Positions 1 to 8,430 of a stretch of DNA of 64,000 bases are shown in pieces. The DNA is from Neptunomonas sp. (lineage in GTDB: Bacteria > Pseudomonadota > Gammaproteobacteria > Pseudomonadales > Balneatricaceae). The position numbers and the translations under genes are program-made. The stretch covers positions 1 to 64,000 of the forward strand of contig NZ_JADGEV010000004.1 of the NCBI RefSeq assembly GCF_016744175.1, given 5' to 3'. Numbering within the stretch: position 1 is the stretch's first letter; every line of letters starts with the position of its first letter. Below the pieces are notes generated by a model, which saw only the letters and a program-made list of their open reading frames with translations, searched no databases and was not told the DNA's origin.

Positions 1-91
1 ATGGTGGGATCGTGGAGATGGCCAAACTGAAAGTCACAGCTTGTCATTGTCTTCTGCTGAAATGGAACTAGTGTAAGATGTCAGTTCCAGA

Positions 92-195
92 AGTTAACAA
101 GTCAAAGCACTCGGATTTGGTAAAGCTGTCACTTTTTTTGCAAAAAGCGCAAAAAAACCGCCAACTTTCCCAATCCGGTGTTTGAAGCGTTAAGT
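92..195 (+). repeat. integron attC site (attC1)
   Basis: R''-like AGTTAAC at 92-98 and R' GTTAAGT at 189-195. Imperfect arms AACAAGTCAAAGCACTCGGATTTGG and CCCAATCCGGTGTTTGAAGCGTT pair with extrahelical bases, as expected for attC. Confidence 0.8.
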
Positions 196-201
196 GAAAC
201 C

Positions 202-498
202 ATGAATCTCAAGGATCAGAGTTTAATCACTAATTTAAGAGCTGCATCTAAGCTTCTTGTAGATGGTCAGTTTGACTGTGTGTTTTCTACGTTCTCTAGC
301 GTTGAGCAGTTCGCGTCCGAGCTAGATTCTTTGTCCAAATCGATTGAGAATGGTACTCAAAACCCTATTGCGTGGATTAAACTATTTGCTGCACGTAAAC
401 GGGCAAAGTTATGGTTTGTACCAACAGGTGACTGGGATGACATTGCAGAGGGCGAAGAAGCTATAAAACTTGGTGGTTTAATCTATGAAAACCTCTAG
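202..498 (+). CDS. integron cassette-encoded hypothetical protein (~98 aa)
   Basis: The ORF track starts at 178, inside the attC site. The first ATG after R' is at 202, and the stop at 498 is followed immediately by the next attC. Confidence 0.65.
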   Translation: MNLKDQSLITNLRAASKLLVDGQFDCVFSTFSSVEQFASELDSLSKSIENGTQNPIAWIKLFAARKRAKLWFVPTGDWDDIAEGEEAIKLGGLIYENL

Positions 499-503
499 AA
501 ATC

Positions 504-594
504 ACTTAACAAAAGCAAGAAGCCGGAGCGGTTTTAAGCTGCTTTCACTTCGTTCAAACAACTTAAAACACGCCCGCTGTTACTGGCGTTAAGT
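504..594 (+). repeat. integron attC site (attC2)
   Basis: R'' ACTTAAC at 504-510 and R' GTTAAGT at 588-594 are exact reverse complements; inner pairing GGTTTTAAG/CTTAAAAC. Confidence 0.8.
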
Positions 595-610
595 TTCAAT
601 AAGGAATATT

Positions 611-880
611 GTGAAGCCTCGAAAGCAATCGGTAATCGCAGCACTTGGTATTGCTTTAGTTATAGCTTTATTTTCAAGCTGGGTACTTATTGAAATAGTG
701 CTTTTCTTTGTAGTAATTCAGTTTGCTCGAAGAGGTGTAATTTGGCCAAAGCTAGATTTACCTGAAAATACAGTTTGGTTTGGTTTATTCTGGGGCTTAT
801 TAGTTGGTATTTTGGGTTATCCGCTTTGGTTTCAAAGTGGTTTTAGTAATTTAATTCCAAAATTATTTGGGTTGGTATAG
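611..880 (+). CDS. integron cassette-encoded small membrane protein (89 aa)
   Basis: GTG-start ORF between two attC sites; two hydrophobic segments (IALGIALVIALFSSWVLIEIVLFFVVI and FGLFWGLLVGILGYPLWF). Confidence 0.65.
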   Translation: MKPRKQSVIAALGIALVIALFSSWVLIEIVLFFVVIQFARRGVIWPKLDLPENTVWFGLFWGLLVGILGYPLWFQSGFSNLIPKLFGLV

Positions 881-899
881 GTGTTCCAATGCGACAGAA

Positions 900-995
900 A
901 CTTAACCAGTACATCAATGCTTGCCCACAAAAGAGCCGGTGGGCTGGACTTTCACTACTGCGTAGTTCGGCCCATTATGTCTATAAGTGTTGAGC
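900..995 (+). repeat. integron attC site (attC3)
   Basis: R'' ACTTAAC at 900-906, which complements the start of its own cassette (GTTAAGT at 588), and R' GTTGAGC at 989-995. The internal stem is less obvious than in attC1/2. Confidence 0.65.
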
Positions 996-996
996 A

Positions 997-1413
997 ATGA
1001 TAGAAATTGAATTTGAAGAACCCAAACATGAGAAGTGTGAATGTTGCGGAAACACTACTACTCAATTAACTCGGTTTGTGTACCAAGATGGTGATGCGTT
1101 CGCTGTATATTATATTTTGTTTACCGAAGGGCATGAGGATAAAGTCGCTTACTCATTAATCGGCTTGGGTGAGTGGGGTGAAGGTGGTGAGCCCGAAATG
1201 CGTACAGCCTTTGCCGTCAATATTTGGGACAACGATGACAACTGGGCAGTAACAGTTACCGATAAAGAAGAATCGCCTTGGAGTCATGTAGAGTTCCTCG
1301 GCAAAATTGTTAACCGCGAAGAGGCGCTTCTGCATCATTGGATCAAAGATGTTTATCATATCACTGACCATATAGTTGCTGAAGATAAGTTGGTAATAGA
1401 GTTCTTCGCATGA
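997..1413 (+). CDS. integron cassette-encoded hypothetical protein (138 aa), N-terminal CxxC motif
   Basis: ORF starts 2 nt after R' of attC3; CECCGN motif near the N-terminus; acidic protein. Confidence 0.65.
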   Translation: MIEIEFEEPKHEKCECCGNTTTQLTRFVYQDGDAFAVYYILFTEGHEDKVAYSLIGLGEWGEGGEPEMRTAFAVNIWDNDDNWAVTVTDKEESPWSHVEFLGKIVNREEALLHHWIKDVYHITDHIVAEDKLVIEFFA

Positions 1414-1425
1414 GCCTTGTTTGTA

Positions 1426-2205
1426 ATCAGGTAGCCGAGGGTCTCTAACCCTCAGCCCCCACAACACCCTGTACCCCCTTCGGGTATGCAAGCACACATC
1501 CGCACAGGGCGTTTCCTGAAAATATTTAAAGTAAGCTGGCCGATTAGCTCCGACTAACTCCAATGCTGGTTTCTGCTTTTGCGCCAATGTTTCTCAACCC
1601 GATCGGGCATGAAACAGTTGAGCTGCGCAGGCTCCTCATTGATTTTCAGGTTCGGGCCTTCACCCTATCTCACCCATTACGGTGAGCGTTTGGCTACTAT
1701 GCCGTCTGCTGACTTCTGCTTAATCACTCAGCGGGTTGCCCCACAAAACGCTATCGGTTTTCATCGCGTTTGCTCAAGCAGGGTGATGAGGCCTGCTTGC
1801 AGAGCCTGTTGAAACCAGTGGCTGAGAACTGGTAATTTACCGATCGCTTGTTAAGTAGATCTCCCCAGATAAGAGCATGAACTGTCCCTGCACCCCAAGA
1901 GTACTTTGTCACTTCGCTCGGGCTCGCAACCGCATCATTTACGGAGGCCGTTAGATCACATGGCTTCGTCGTCTTGTGCCAACTCGCCTCCAGCCTACGC
2001 CTCATATGATGTTTTTGTTCATCAGCTCGCAGTTTCCCTTCGAAGGGCCTATTCTTGGTGCGTCCGGCTTCCTCCGGACCAAACCTCACGGTTAAGCCCT
2101 TGCCATTCGCTAGTAGTTAACATCTAATGGCGATATAAATCGCTATGGATGGTGACCTTCCTGCAGAGGGCTTTCACCTCATTAGTTCATGCCCATGCTG
2201 GCGGC
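1426..2205 (-). mobile_element. probable ORF-less (or IEP-deleted) group II intron inserted in the cassette array
   Basis: On the minus strand the 5' end reads GCCGCCAGCATGGGCATGAACTAATGAGGTGAAAGCCCTC and the 3' end reads CGCCCTGTGCGGATG...CAGGGTGTTGTGGGGGCTGAGGGTTAGAGACCCTCGGCTACCTGAT. Both resemble bacterial group II intron ends (5' domain I; domain V/VI hairpins). Length is ~780 bp with no reverse transcriptase ORF. Boundaries are approximate. Confidence 0.6.
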
Positions 2206-2212
2206 GTTATAA
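2206..2212 (+). repeat. attC R' core box (GTTATAA) of the terminal cassette
   Basis: GGCGTTATAA at the left edge of the last cassette; complementary to TTATAAC at 3078-3084. Confidence 0.65.
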
Positions 2213-2238
2213 TTCACACAAACTTAAAGGAGTAAGTT

Positions 2239-2730
2239 TTGAATAAACTACCAAAATGGAATATTCTAAAATCACATTATCCAGCACAACCAGCCCCTAC
2301 GGTGTTTAAACAAATAGGAGGTAAAGTTGAACTGAATTTTGATATGGGTATTTTTGGAAATGCATGTGCAACAAGAGTCTCAAAAGCATTAAATGGCTCT
2401 GGCGGATTGCACTTAATCCCTTTCTACAAAGCGATTGGCCCTAACGGAAAATTTGAGGGACAGGTTTCTTCGGGTAAAAACAAGAGATGGTATATTTTTA
2501 GGGTAAAAATATTGACTAAGTACCTTACAGAAAAATACGGTAAGCCTGACAGTTATTCCCCTTCTGAACACATATCAAAGTTAAAAAACCGTAAAGGTAT
2601 AATTGTCTATGAAGTTAATGGCTGGTCTGATGCAACAGGTCACGCTGATTTATGGGATGGTAATAAATGTGTATTTAAAGGTTATGGTAGTATTTCACAT
2701 AAAGTACATTTTTGGGAAACACCGCAATGA
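2239..2730 (+). CDS. tae4: Tae4-family type VI secretion amidase effector (integron cassette-borne)
   Basis: Translation carries the NlpC/P60-like Tae4 signature: NACATRVSKALN (catalytic Cys), GWSDATGHADLWDG (catalytic His and Asp), and a C-terminal aromatic W. Confidence 0.8.
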   Translation: MNKLPKWNILKSHYPAQPAPTVFKQIGGKVELNFDMGIFGNACATRVSKALNGSGGLHLIPFYKAIGPNGKFEGQVSSGKNKRWYIFRVKILTKYLTEKYGKPDSYSPSEHISKLKNRKGIIVYEVNGWSDATGHADLWDGNKCVFKGYGSISHKVHFWETPQ

Positions 2731-3083
2731 GACACCTTCAATTATTAGTTTTAGTGATTGGTGTATTTACTCTTTCATCTTGTAGTACAACCAAACCCTT
2801 ACAGGAAAACAAAGATCTTTTAGAGTTCGCTAAAGCTAATTGCTTTTTTTGGTACTTCAAGTCCCAAGACATTAATACCAATGACATTAAAAAGATCACA
2901 TCCGGGATTGTCGAAATGAGCACATATTCTGCAGATAAATTTCAACAAGTTGCTTTTTTAGTTAAGAGTTACTCCCCCGAAGTTTCTAGTAAAAATTATA
3001 TTAATAATGAGTTGCATAAATGTTTTACCTTAGACTCTGACAAAGAGTTTATTAGTAAACTACATGGGATAAGTGAATTATAA
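2727..3083 (+). CDS. Tai4-like periplasmic immunity lipoprotein
   Basis: ATGA overlap with the upstream amidase; lipobox signal LLVLVIGVFTLSSC; predicted small helical protein with a Cys pair (ANC...HKC), similar in layout to Tai4. Confidence 0.65.
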   Translation: MRHLQLLVLVIGVFTLSSCSTTKPLQENKDLLEFAKANCFFWYFKSQDINTNDIKKITSGIVEMSTYSADKFQQVAFLVKSYSPEVSSKNYINNELHKCFTLDSDKEFISKLHGISEL

Positions 3084-3084
3084 C
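3078..3084 (+). repeat. attC R'' box (TTATAAC) of the terminal cassette; no R' partner found downstream
   Basis: Exact complement of GTTATAA at 2206-2212. No GTTRRRY box was seen in the next ~200 bp. Confidence 0.6.
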
Positions 3085-3533
3085 AAGAAACTATGGCTTC
3101 AATAGCTAACTTAGGCTTTTGGCGCATCTCACATGACACCGTCTCTGAGCATCGAATTTAAGGTTACAACCATCTTTCTGATACAGGCAATAATGTCAGC
3201 TTCGGATCGAAAGATGCCATGCTCTACCGTTTGCTTTAGGAATTTAGATAGCTAGGCAAGGGGTCTTGGGAGTCAACGGTCATAACGCTATCCATTTTAA
3301 GACTGGCAAACTTAAAAAGGTTTTTTACGCGAGAATGTTTAAGATTACGTCGATACATAGCACTGCCACCATCTTCGTAGTATTACTACAAAAAATAATG
3401 CTTATGCAGTTTTTTTGTGCAAATTATGCAAACTTATACGGATTTCATGCCGACTTATACTGGAAATGACACTTTTAGTGTTAATGGATAACACAAGGAA
3501 GGGGCACTCAGCGGTTGCTTTCTTTAATTATTT

Positions 3534-3998
3534 CTAACGGTATTCTTTACTTCGAAAGTACTTATGCTTTTTTTCATAGTTGGAATACTTCCTCGCTCTA
3601 ATAGGTCTGTGTGCATCATTCCTATGGTACTGCCAATATTGCTGCTTATATCCTTTCTTGTTGTGTTCTCTGTTATTGCGTGTTTGATATTTCACTCTGG
3701 GTGAATAAGGATAGTGTTTATAGGATCGTTTAAGTGGTCTCTTCGTAACGAGATAAGTGCTTGAGTAGTTTTGATGAGAATAGTGATGCTGCTGATATCT
3801 AGATGAGCGGCGTATTTCTCGATCGCTATGTAGGTAAATGGGCGTTCCCAGCGAAATAGATATGGCTCCATGTGAGAAGAAAAAATTCAGTGCGCCGTTG
3901 GTTACAATATCAACCTCGGCCCTTGCAGGCACAACCATCAACAGTGAAATAAATAAAGTAATGCTTAAGCGATAAGGTAAATTGTATATGCTACGCAT
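3534..3998 (-). CDS. secreted basic His/Arg/Tyr-rich hypothetical protein
   Basis: N-terminal signal peptide (ITLFISLLMVVPARA); strong AAGGAGGT RBS upstream of the ATG; mature C-terminal half rich in H/R/Y/K. Confidence 0.6.
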   Translation of the reverse strand: MRSIYNLPYRLSITLFISLLMVVPARAEVDIVTNGALNFFFSHGAISISLGTPIYLHSDREIRRSSRYQQHHYSHQNYSSTYLVTKRPLKRSYKHYPYSPRVKYQTRNNREHNKKGYKQQYWQYHRNDAHRPIRARKYSNYEKKHKYFRSKEYR

Positions 3999-4016
3999 AA
4001 TGGTTACCTCCTTACT

Positions 4017-4044
4017 AATAGCACCTAGGTATTTAGGTGCTATT
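4017..4044. repeat. perfect inverted repeat AATAGCACCTA-N6-TAGGTGCTATT
   Basis: 11-nt perfect arms, ~20-45 nt upstream of the minus-strand CDS at 3998. Confidence 0.8.
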
Positions 4045-4271
4045 CTCAGAATATCCCTTAATAGTTACTACTGTCAGTTATAGTATTGCTAAGAAATGTA
4101 AAGTTTTGTTAAGAGGATATTCCCTATTCATTGAGACGCTTCAAGACGAAATCTGTCTTGTTATTCGTTAATCTCATAAAAAACATAATCTTAATCGCTT
4201 AACGGAACTAAAAAACGTTCATGTAATCACATCATCCAAAGGGGGTAATTTAGCCCCAATAAGGAGATTTT

Positions 4272-5654
4272 ATGGAGCAATCGCTCGCCATTGCTGTTGG
4301 TTTTGTTGCTGTACTCTCTCTACTGCTATCGCCAAAAGCGAAAAGTGACGGGGCATTTTTTAAAGGGTTATCTCCAACAGGCGAACAACCCGGGCTATTG
4401 CTCCTTATCTTTTCACAAGTGACAACATGGATTTTTGCACGCTCCTTACTTAATGCTGCAATCCTAGGTTTCTATTATGGGGTTTGGGGCACATTAGCCT
4501 ATGCCGCATACTATTTATCATTTCTTACCGGCGCTAAAATTATTGACTCGGTACGTTTTCAACACGGCTTCAGTAGCATTCAGGCGTTTCTAGATGATCG
4601 TTTTGGCGCTTGGGGTGCCCGCTGCTATAACTTTGTTGTTGGAATCCGGCTAGTCAGTGAAATTTTTGCTAACATTCTGGTTATAGGCATTTTATTTGGT
4701 GTTGCTGGCAGCAGTTCGTACATGTTTGCCGTTATTGCCTTTGCCGTTGTTACGCTTGTTTATTCAATGTTGGGAGGCTTGCATGCCTCTTTGCGTACAG
4801 ATCTCATGCAGATGATACTGTTTCTTATTGTATTGGTTGCACTCACCATCTTAGTTATCGGCAGTGGTAACGCCACGTTAGACAACTTACTGTTTAAGCC
4901 TTTTGAAATCTCTGATCCTGGCCCTATTTTATTGCTGGTCGCTTTGCTGCAAGTATGGAGTTACCCAATGCATGACCCTGTCATGATGGATCGCGGCTTT
5001 TTGGCTGATCGAGACACCACACGAAAAAGCTTTTTGCATGCAGCATGGATCAGCGTCATATGTATTACTCTTTTCGGATCTTTCGGCGTAATAGCCGGTG
5101 CTCAAGCAGAATCTGGAGAAGCTATGAATACTGTTTTACTGCGTATTCTGGGTGAGGCTCCCATGTTGCTATTCAATGTAATGCTAGTGATTTCAGCTAT
5201 GTCTACATTAGATAGTACGCTATCGAGTTCATCAAAATTGGTCGCTGTTGATATGAAATGGGTCACACCTAATGTGAAAAATGGTCGGATGACGATGGCT
5301 ACCTTTATGCTGGTTGGGTTGCTATGTGTTTTCTTAGGCAATAAAGATCTGTTTAGTGCCGTTGCTGTGAGCGGTACAGCTTCTATGTATCTTGCACCGG
5401 TTATTTTCTTCTCTTTATGGGGCGGAAAAACTGATATTCCAGTATGGAGTTATCTGGCCACATTCATGCTCGCATTAACGGGAGCAACGCTCTATTTTGT
5501 TGAGTCAGCAGGGCATACACAGCTACTTGGTGAATATCATAAGTACACTAAATTATTGTTTATTTCGGCTTCAATCTTAATAGCTGGTTGCTTGTTCTTC
5601 TGGCTAGGTTCATTAAGTAATTCACAAAAACAACGTGTAGAAGTAGCAGTATAA
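4272..5654 (+). CDS. sodium:solute symporter (SSS) family protein
   Basis: 460 aa polytopic membrane protein with SSS-like organisation; RBS aaggag upstream of the ATG. Confidence 0.75.
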   Translation: MEQSLAIAVGFVAVLSLLLSPKAKSDGAFFKGLSPTGEQPGLLLLIFSQVTTWIFARSLLNAAILGFYYGVWGTLAYAAYYLSFLTGAKIIDSVRFQHGFSSIQAFLDDRFGAWGARCYNFVVGIRLVSEIFANILVIGILFGVAGSSSYMFAVIAFAVVTLVYSMLGGLHASLRTDLMQMILFLIVLVALTILVIGSGNATLDNLLFKPFEISDPGPILLLVALLQVWSYPMHDPVMMDRGFLADRDTTRKSFLHAAWISVICITLFGSFGVIAGAQAESGEAMNTVLLRILGEAPMLLFNVMLVISAMSTLDSTLSSSSKLVAVDMKWVTPNVKNGRMTMATFMLVGLLCVFLGNKDLFSAVAVSGTASMYLAPVIFFSLWGGKTDIPVWSYLATFMLALTGATLYFVESAGHTQLLGEYHKYTKLLFISASILIAGCLFFWLGSLSNSQKQRVEVAV

Positions 5655-6493
5655 TGACAATATTTACCCCAACATCAACACACCCTCTTCTTGTTTTTGG
5701 AGGGGCTTATAGTAATGTTCAAGCCACTAAAGCATTAATTGATGAAGCTCAGCGGTTAAGCATTCCGCCAAGTAATATTCTGTGCACAGGAGACCTTGTT
5801 GCTTATTGCGCCTCACCTCAAGAAACAATAGATTTAATTAAAAACTGGAAAATTGCTGTGGTTATGGGGAACTGCGAAGAGTCATTCGGCAATGATGCAG
5901 ACGATTGTGGCTGTGGCTTTGAGGAGGGGACTGCTTGTGATTTACTCTCAGAAGGCTGGTTTAACTTTTCCAAGCCCCGAATTAGCGTAGCGAATAAACA
6001 GTGGATGAAAGCGCTGCCTCGTTCTATTGAGTTTAATTTTTCAGGGTTTCGTTGCGAGGCAATACACGGTGGAGTTGATCAGATTAATCAGTTCATCTAC
6101 ACCTCTGATGATAAGGAAATCGTTCAGCAATTAGATAAAGCGGGTGTTGATATCGTCTTTGGTGGTCATTGCGGAATCCCATTTGGTAAGCGCTCGCAAA
6201 ACAAAACGTGGCTAAATGCCGGAGTTATTGGGATGCCCGCTAACGATGCTACTCAAGACGGCTGGTTTATGCTGGTGACATCTGCACAAGATGGCTTGAA
6301 CGTTGAGTGGCGCCGCTTGCCATATGACGCACAGTCAACCGCCGATACTATGCAAAGAGAAGGCTTAAATACTGGCTATAAAGATGCTTTGCTGACAGGT
6401 ATTTGGCCAAGCATGGATGTGTTACCAGATAAAGAGCGAGCTGCTTCCGGGCAACGATTGAGTGTAGAAAGTCTTTATTTGTATCGTAAATAG
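5654..6493 (+). CDS. metallophosphoesterase family protein
   Basis: Motifs GDLVAYCASP, VMGNCEE, HGG, FGGHCGIPF; overlaps the stop of the upstream symporter gene. Confidence 0.75.
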   Translation: MTIFTPTSTHPLLVFGGAYSNVQATKALIDEAQRLSIPPSNILCTGDLVAYCASPQETIDLIKNWKIAVVMGNCEESFGNDADDCGCGFEEGTACDLLSEGWFNFSKPRISVANKQWMKALPRSIEFNFSGFRCEAIHGGVDQINQFIYTSDDKEIVQQLDKAGVDIVFGGHCGIPFGKRSQNKTWLNAGVIGMPANDATQDGWFMLVTSAQDGLNVEWRRLPYDAQSTADTMQREGLNTGYKDALLTGIWPSMDVLPDKERAASGQRLSVESLYLYRK

Positions 6494-6559
6494 ATAAATA
6501 GGGCATGCCTAGTCAAGCACCCCAGAAAAAGCACATACCTTTCAGGGTGTTTAATTTTT

Positions 6560-7627
6560 TTAACGTGGCATAAAGACTGATAAATCTTCTATTTTGCCGC
6601 TTAGCTCACTTTTATAGCCTGCAAGGTTCTGCACTTTATTATTGAATAGATCACTTTTTATGATCTCTATGAATTGGCTCACAGCGGCCTTTTGAAGGCT
6701 TTTTTGGTGACAAACAAACACATAATCTTCGCTACATATAGGAATAAATCCTAGCCCAAATTGATGCGCTGCTTGCTCAACACCAAAGCCCACATCAGCC
6801 ATACCTGCAGCAATATACGCAGCCACCGCTGAATGAGTGAACTCGCGATTGTTATAACCTTGGATATTTTCGGCAGAAATGCCCTCATTAGTAATAAGTT
6901 GATCCAATAATGCACGTGTGCCTGAGTCTTCTTGACGATTAATAAACCTTATATCTTTGTGTTTTAAATCGTGTATTGAGTGGATGTTTAAGGGATTGTC
7001 TTTTTTGATCATTAACCCTTGCTGGCGTGATATAAAACGAATGATTTTGTGAGAGCGGGGCTTTAAAAGTTGCTGATAGCGTTCAATAAGAGAGGGGATA
7101 ACAACACCGGCAGGCATATGAAATCCTGCAATATCGCAAGCATCACGGTTGAGTGCAGTCAGCGCCTCTAAGGGGCTGCTGTATTGCAGGTCAAGCTGTA
7201 AACCGGCACAAACATCAGGCAAAAGGGCTACGGCATAACCGTGGCTTGCTTGGATACGCAGCAGGGGAGTGAGATTAACGAGTACTTTTTGTATTTCTAC
7301 ATTGAGTTCTGATGCCAGGTTAGCCATTTGTGGCTGAAAACGAGCCATCACGCGCTGCTCGGCCCACAGCAGTTTTTCTCCTAAGGGAGTCAGTGTTGCT
7401 CCTCTGCCTTTTTCGAGTTTAACCAAGGGAGCCCCAAAAAAGTCAGCCCATTTATTGAGCATATTCCAAGCATGACGGTAAGAAATACATGCAGACTCAG
7501 CAGCGGCTGTCAGTTTTTTGTGTAAGTGAATGGCTGCCAATAAACGAAATAGTTGTGGATCTAATGTATTTCCAGCCTCATCACGGAATGCCCAAGTAGG
7601 GTCTATATGTATTCTTTTACCGGTCAT
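6560..7627 (-). CDS. ModE/LysR-like HTH regulator with PBP-like effector domain (FdsR-type)
   Basis: N-terminal ModE-like wHTH (LTAAAESACISYRHAWNMLNKW) and C-terminal periplasmic-binding-like domain; divergent from the formate dehydrogenase operon. Confidence 0.75.
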   Translation of the reverse strand: MTGKRIHIDPTWAFRDEAGNTLDPQLFRLLAAIHLHKKLTAAAESACISYRHAWNMLNKWADFFGAPLVKLEKGRGATLTPLGEKLLWAEQRVMARFQPQMANLASELNVEIQKVLVNLTPLLRIQASHGYAVALLPDVCAGLQLDLQYSSPLEALTALNRDACDIAGFHMPAGVVIPSLIERYQQLLKPRSHKIIRFISRQQGLMIKKDNPLNIHSIHDLKHKDIRFINRQEDSGTRALLDQLITNEGISAENIQGYNNREFTHSAVAAYIAAGMADVGFGVEQAAHQFGLGFIPICSEDYVFVCHQKSLQKAAVSQFIEIIKSDLFNNKVQNLAGYKSELSGKIEDLSVFMPR

Positions 7628-7938
7628 TTACATATCTCATTCTTACAAGATTTATTAAATAATAAGTGGTTTTAAATAGGTAATTAAATGCATATATGAT
7701 GATAATTTATCGATTTATCAGCGTTTAATTAGTGTATTTTCACATAAAATCATAATATGCACAAAAATTCATATTTTTTGTATCTCTTGGGAATGGTAAT
7801 TTATCAGGTAGATAGTATGACCGGTGGTTTTATAGGGATTTAGTTATGAAATATTCTCCCCACAAGAAAGCCTGTCTGTAATAAAGCTATTGACCTAATA
7901 ACAAGATTTTTGACAGAAACTGAGCAGGTACCAAACGT

Positions 7939-8430
7939 ATGAGTGACAAGGCCAAATGGGATCCCCAGGCAGTACAGGGCATCATTGCATCGCTGCAACA
8001 CAAACCCGGTGCTTTATTGCCCATTTTGCATGGCATACAGAATGCTTTGGGTTATATCCCACCGGATTCAGTGCCAATGATTGCTGATGCTCTACAGCAG
8101 ACTCGTGCTGAAATACATGGCGTTATTACTTTTTATCATCATTTTCGTTTAACACCTCCTGGGCGCATCAAGCTAGAAGTTTGTCGTGCAGAAGCCTGTC
8201 AGGCGCGAGGGTCTCGTAATCTTGAGTCTCATGTTAAAGAGAAATTAGGTATCGACTATCACCATACAACCTTGGATAGAGAGTTTAGTTTGGAGCCAGT
8301 TTACTGTTTAGGAAACTGTGCTTGTGGTCCAACGATCCGTGTTGATGACGATATAATAGGCCGTATCACACCTGAAAAGTTTGATCTCCTTGTTGATGAG
8401 CTAACAACCACTGCGTTGGAGATAAGATAA
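7939..8430 (+). CDS. fdsG: NAD-dependent formate dehydrogenase gamma subunit (NuoE-like)
   Basis: Thioredoxin-like [2Fe-2S] pattern VCRAEACQARG...YCLGNCACGP; operon context. Confidence 0.9.
   Translation: MSDKAKWDPQAVQGIIASLQHKPGALLPILHGIQNALGYIPPDSVPMIADALQQTRAEIHGVITFYHHFRLTPPGRIKLEVCRAEACQARGSRNLESHVKEKLGIDYHHTTLDREFSLEPVYCLGNCACGPTIRVDDDIIGRITPEKFDLLVDELTTTALEIR

Noticed and set aside
1156-1587. 143 aa minus-strand ORF (MAQKQKPALELVGANRP...)
   Set aside because: Spans the putative group II intron 3' region and runs antisense into cassette 3; looks like fortuitous translation of structured RNA sequence, not a protein.
1751-2089. 112 aa minus-strand ORF (MRFGPEEAGRTKNRPFEG...) and overlapping + ORFs 1579-1812 and 1906-2127
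   Set aside because: Lies within the putative intron domain I-III region; no protein-family motif.
3266-3469. 67 aa + ORF
   Set aside because: No family signature, poor upstream RBS, low-complexity intergenic location.
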